This document shows, one piece after another, positions 5,486 to 5,564 of a DNA stretch of 5,564 nucleotides (its first letter is position 1; every line of letters begins with the position of its first letter). Source of the stretch: Chloroflexi bacterium RBG_16_64_43 (GTDB lineage Bacteria > Chloroflexota > Anaerolineae > Anaerolineales > RBG-16-64-43); contig MGOA01000144.1 of assembly GCA_001796965.1 (NCBI GenBank), positions 1 through 5,564 on the forward strand. The letters are read 5' to 3'. The translations under genes were made by a program, and so were the position numbers. The notes beneath the pieces were generated by a model that was not told where the DNA came from, searched no databases, and saw nothing but the letters and a program-made list of their open reading frames with translations.

Positions 5486-5564
5486 AATCATGTCCGCGTA
5501 GCGGGGCTCTCGAACCCCTGGGTCGATCCTCAGGTGATCCGTTGGCCACGCACCAACCGGGCCG

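Noticed and set aside
5309..5491. 60-codon open frame across the leader on the minus strand, a possible leader peptide
   Set aside because: Its start lies upstream of the promoter elements, so it would not be on the operon transcript. It has no Shine-Dalgarno and no recognisable content.
4755..5549. 264-codon minus-strand frame spanning the promoter, leader and PIN-TRAM 5' part
   Set aside because: It runs through the promoter and is out of frame with the conserved PIN-TRAM protein, with shadow-like composition.
5492..5564. tRNA-like segment on the minus strand containing GGTTCGAGA and a GC-rich arm
   Set aside because: The 5-bp T stem and 7-nt T loop cannot both be formed, and no anticodon arm or acceptor stem is found. 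It is better described as a hairpin.
5530..5564. Possible C-terminal tail of an upstream minus-strand gene (last residues LVRGQRIT, then TGA at 5530-5532)
   Set aside because: Only about 11 codons are visible and two other frames are also open there, so no gene can be claimed.
1..5564. Mobile element, CRISPR array or phage signal
   Set aside because: No transposase, integrase, terminal repeats or repeat-spacer pattern was seen; the genes are housekeeping or ordinary accessory types.

Overview
The window looks like a core-genome segment of a GC-rich bacterium (roughly 60 % G+C by eye). It carries one incoming gene on the plus strand and a five-gene operon on the minus strand, the two converging near position 780. 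The combination of a membrane-anchored PIN-TRAM protein, CysRS, a SpoU-type rRNA methyltransferase and UbiD/UbiE-type quinone genes, all with bacterial Shine-Dalgarno starts, would fit Chloroflexota (Anaerolineae-like). That placement is an inference from gene content and remembered gene order; no marker gene here settles it.

Plus strand, 1-762: the 3' part of a BioF2/CelD-like GNAT acyltransferase, cut by the window edge. A GC hairpin followed by a T-rich run (771-800) lies between it and the convergent operon and probably ends its transcript.

Minus strand, read from right to left: a near-consensus sigma70-type promoter (5457-5485) is followed by a structured leader of about 190 nt. Then come a YacL-like membrane PIN-TRAM protein (5257-4190), cysS (4108-2669), rlmB (2621-1842), a 123-codon frame matching only the N-terminal part of UbiD decarboxylases (1845-1474), and a complete ubiE/menG methyltransferase (1490-795). 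Intergenic gaps are 81 and 47 nt; the last three genes overlap (ATGA at rlmB/ubiD', 17 nt at ubiD'/ubiE). One transcript could therefore supply a putative RNase, a tRNA-charging enzyme, a ribosome-modifying enzyme and the last methylation step of menaquinone synthesis.

The main oddity is the ubiD remnant. Its similarity to UbiD stops near the point where the prFMN-binding and catalytic domain would begin, and ubiE starts at that same place on a GTG codon. This reads as an internal deletion that removed about three quarters of ubiD. The second point of interest is the operon leader, where one segment can pair with any of three others, one of them next to the first ribosome binding site. In addition, each of the three genes with its own leader or gap has a GC-rich dyad 5-8 nt upstream of its Shine-Dalgarno. 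I found no mobile element, CRISPR array, tRNA or rRNA, and no clear sign of a wholly new system.
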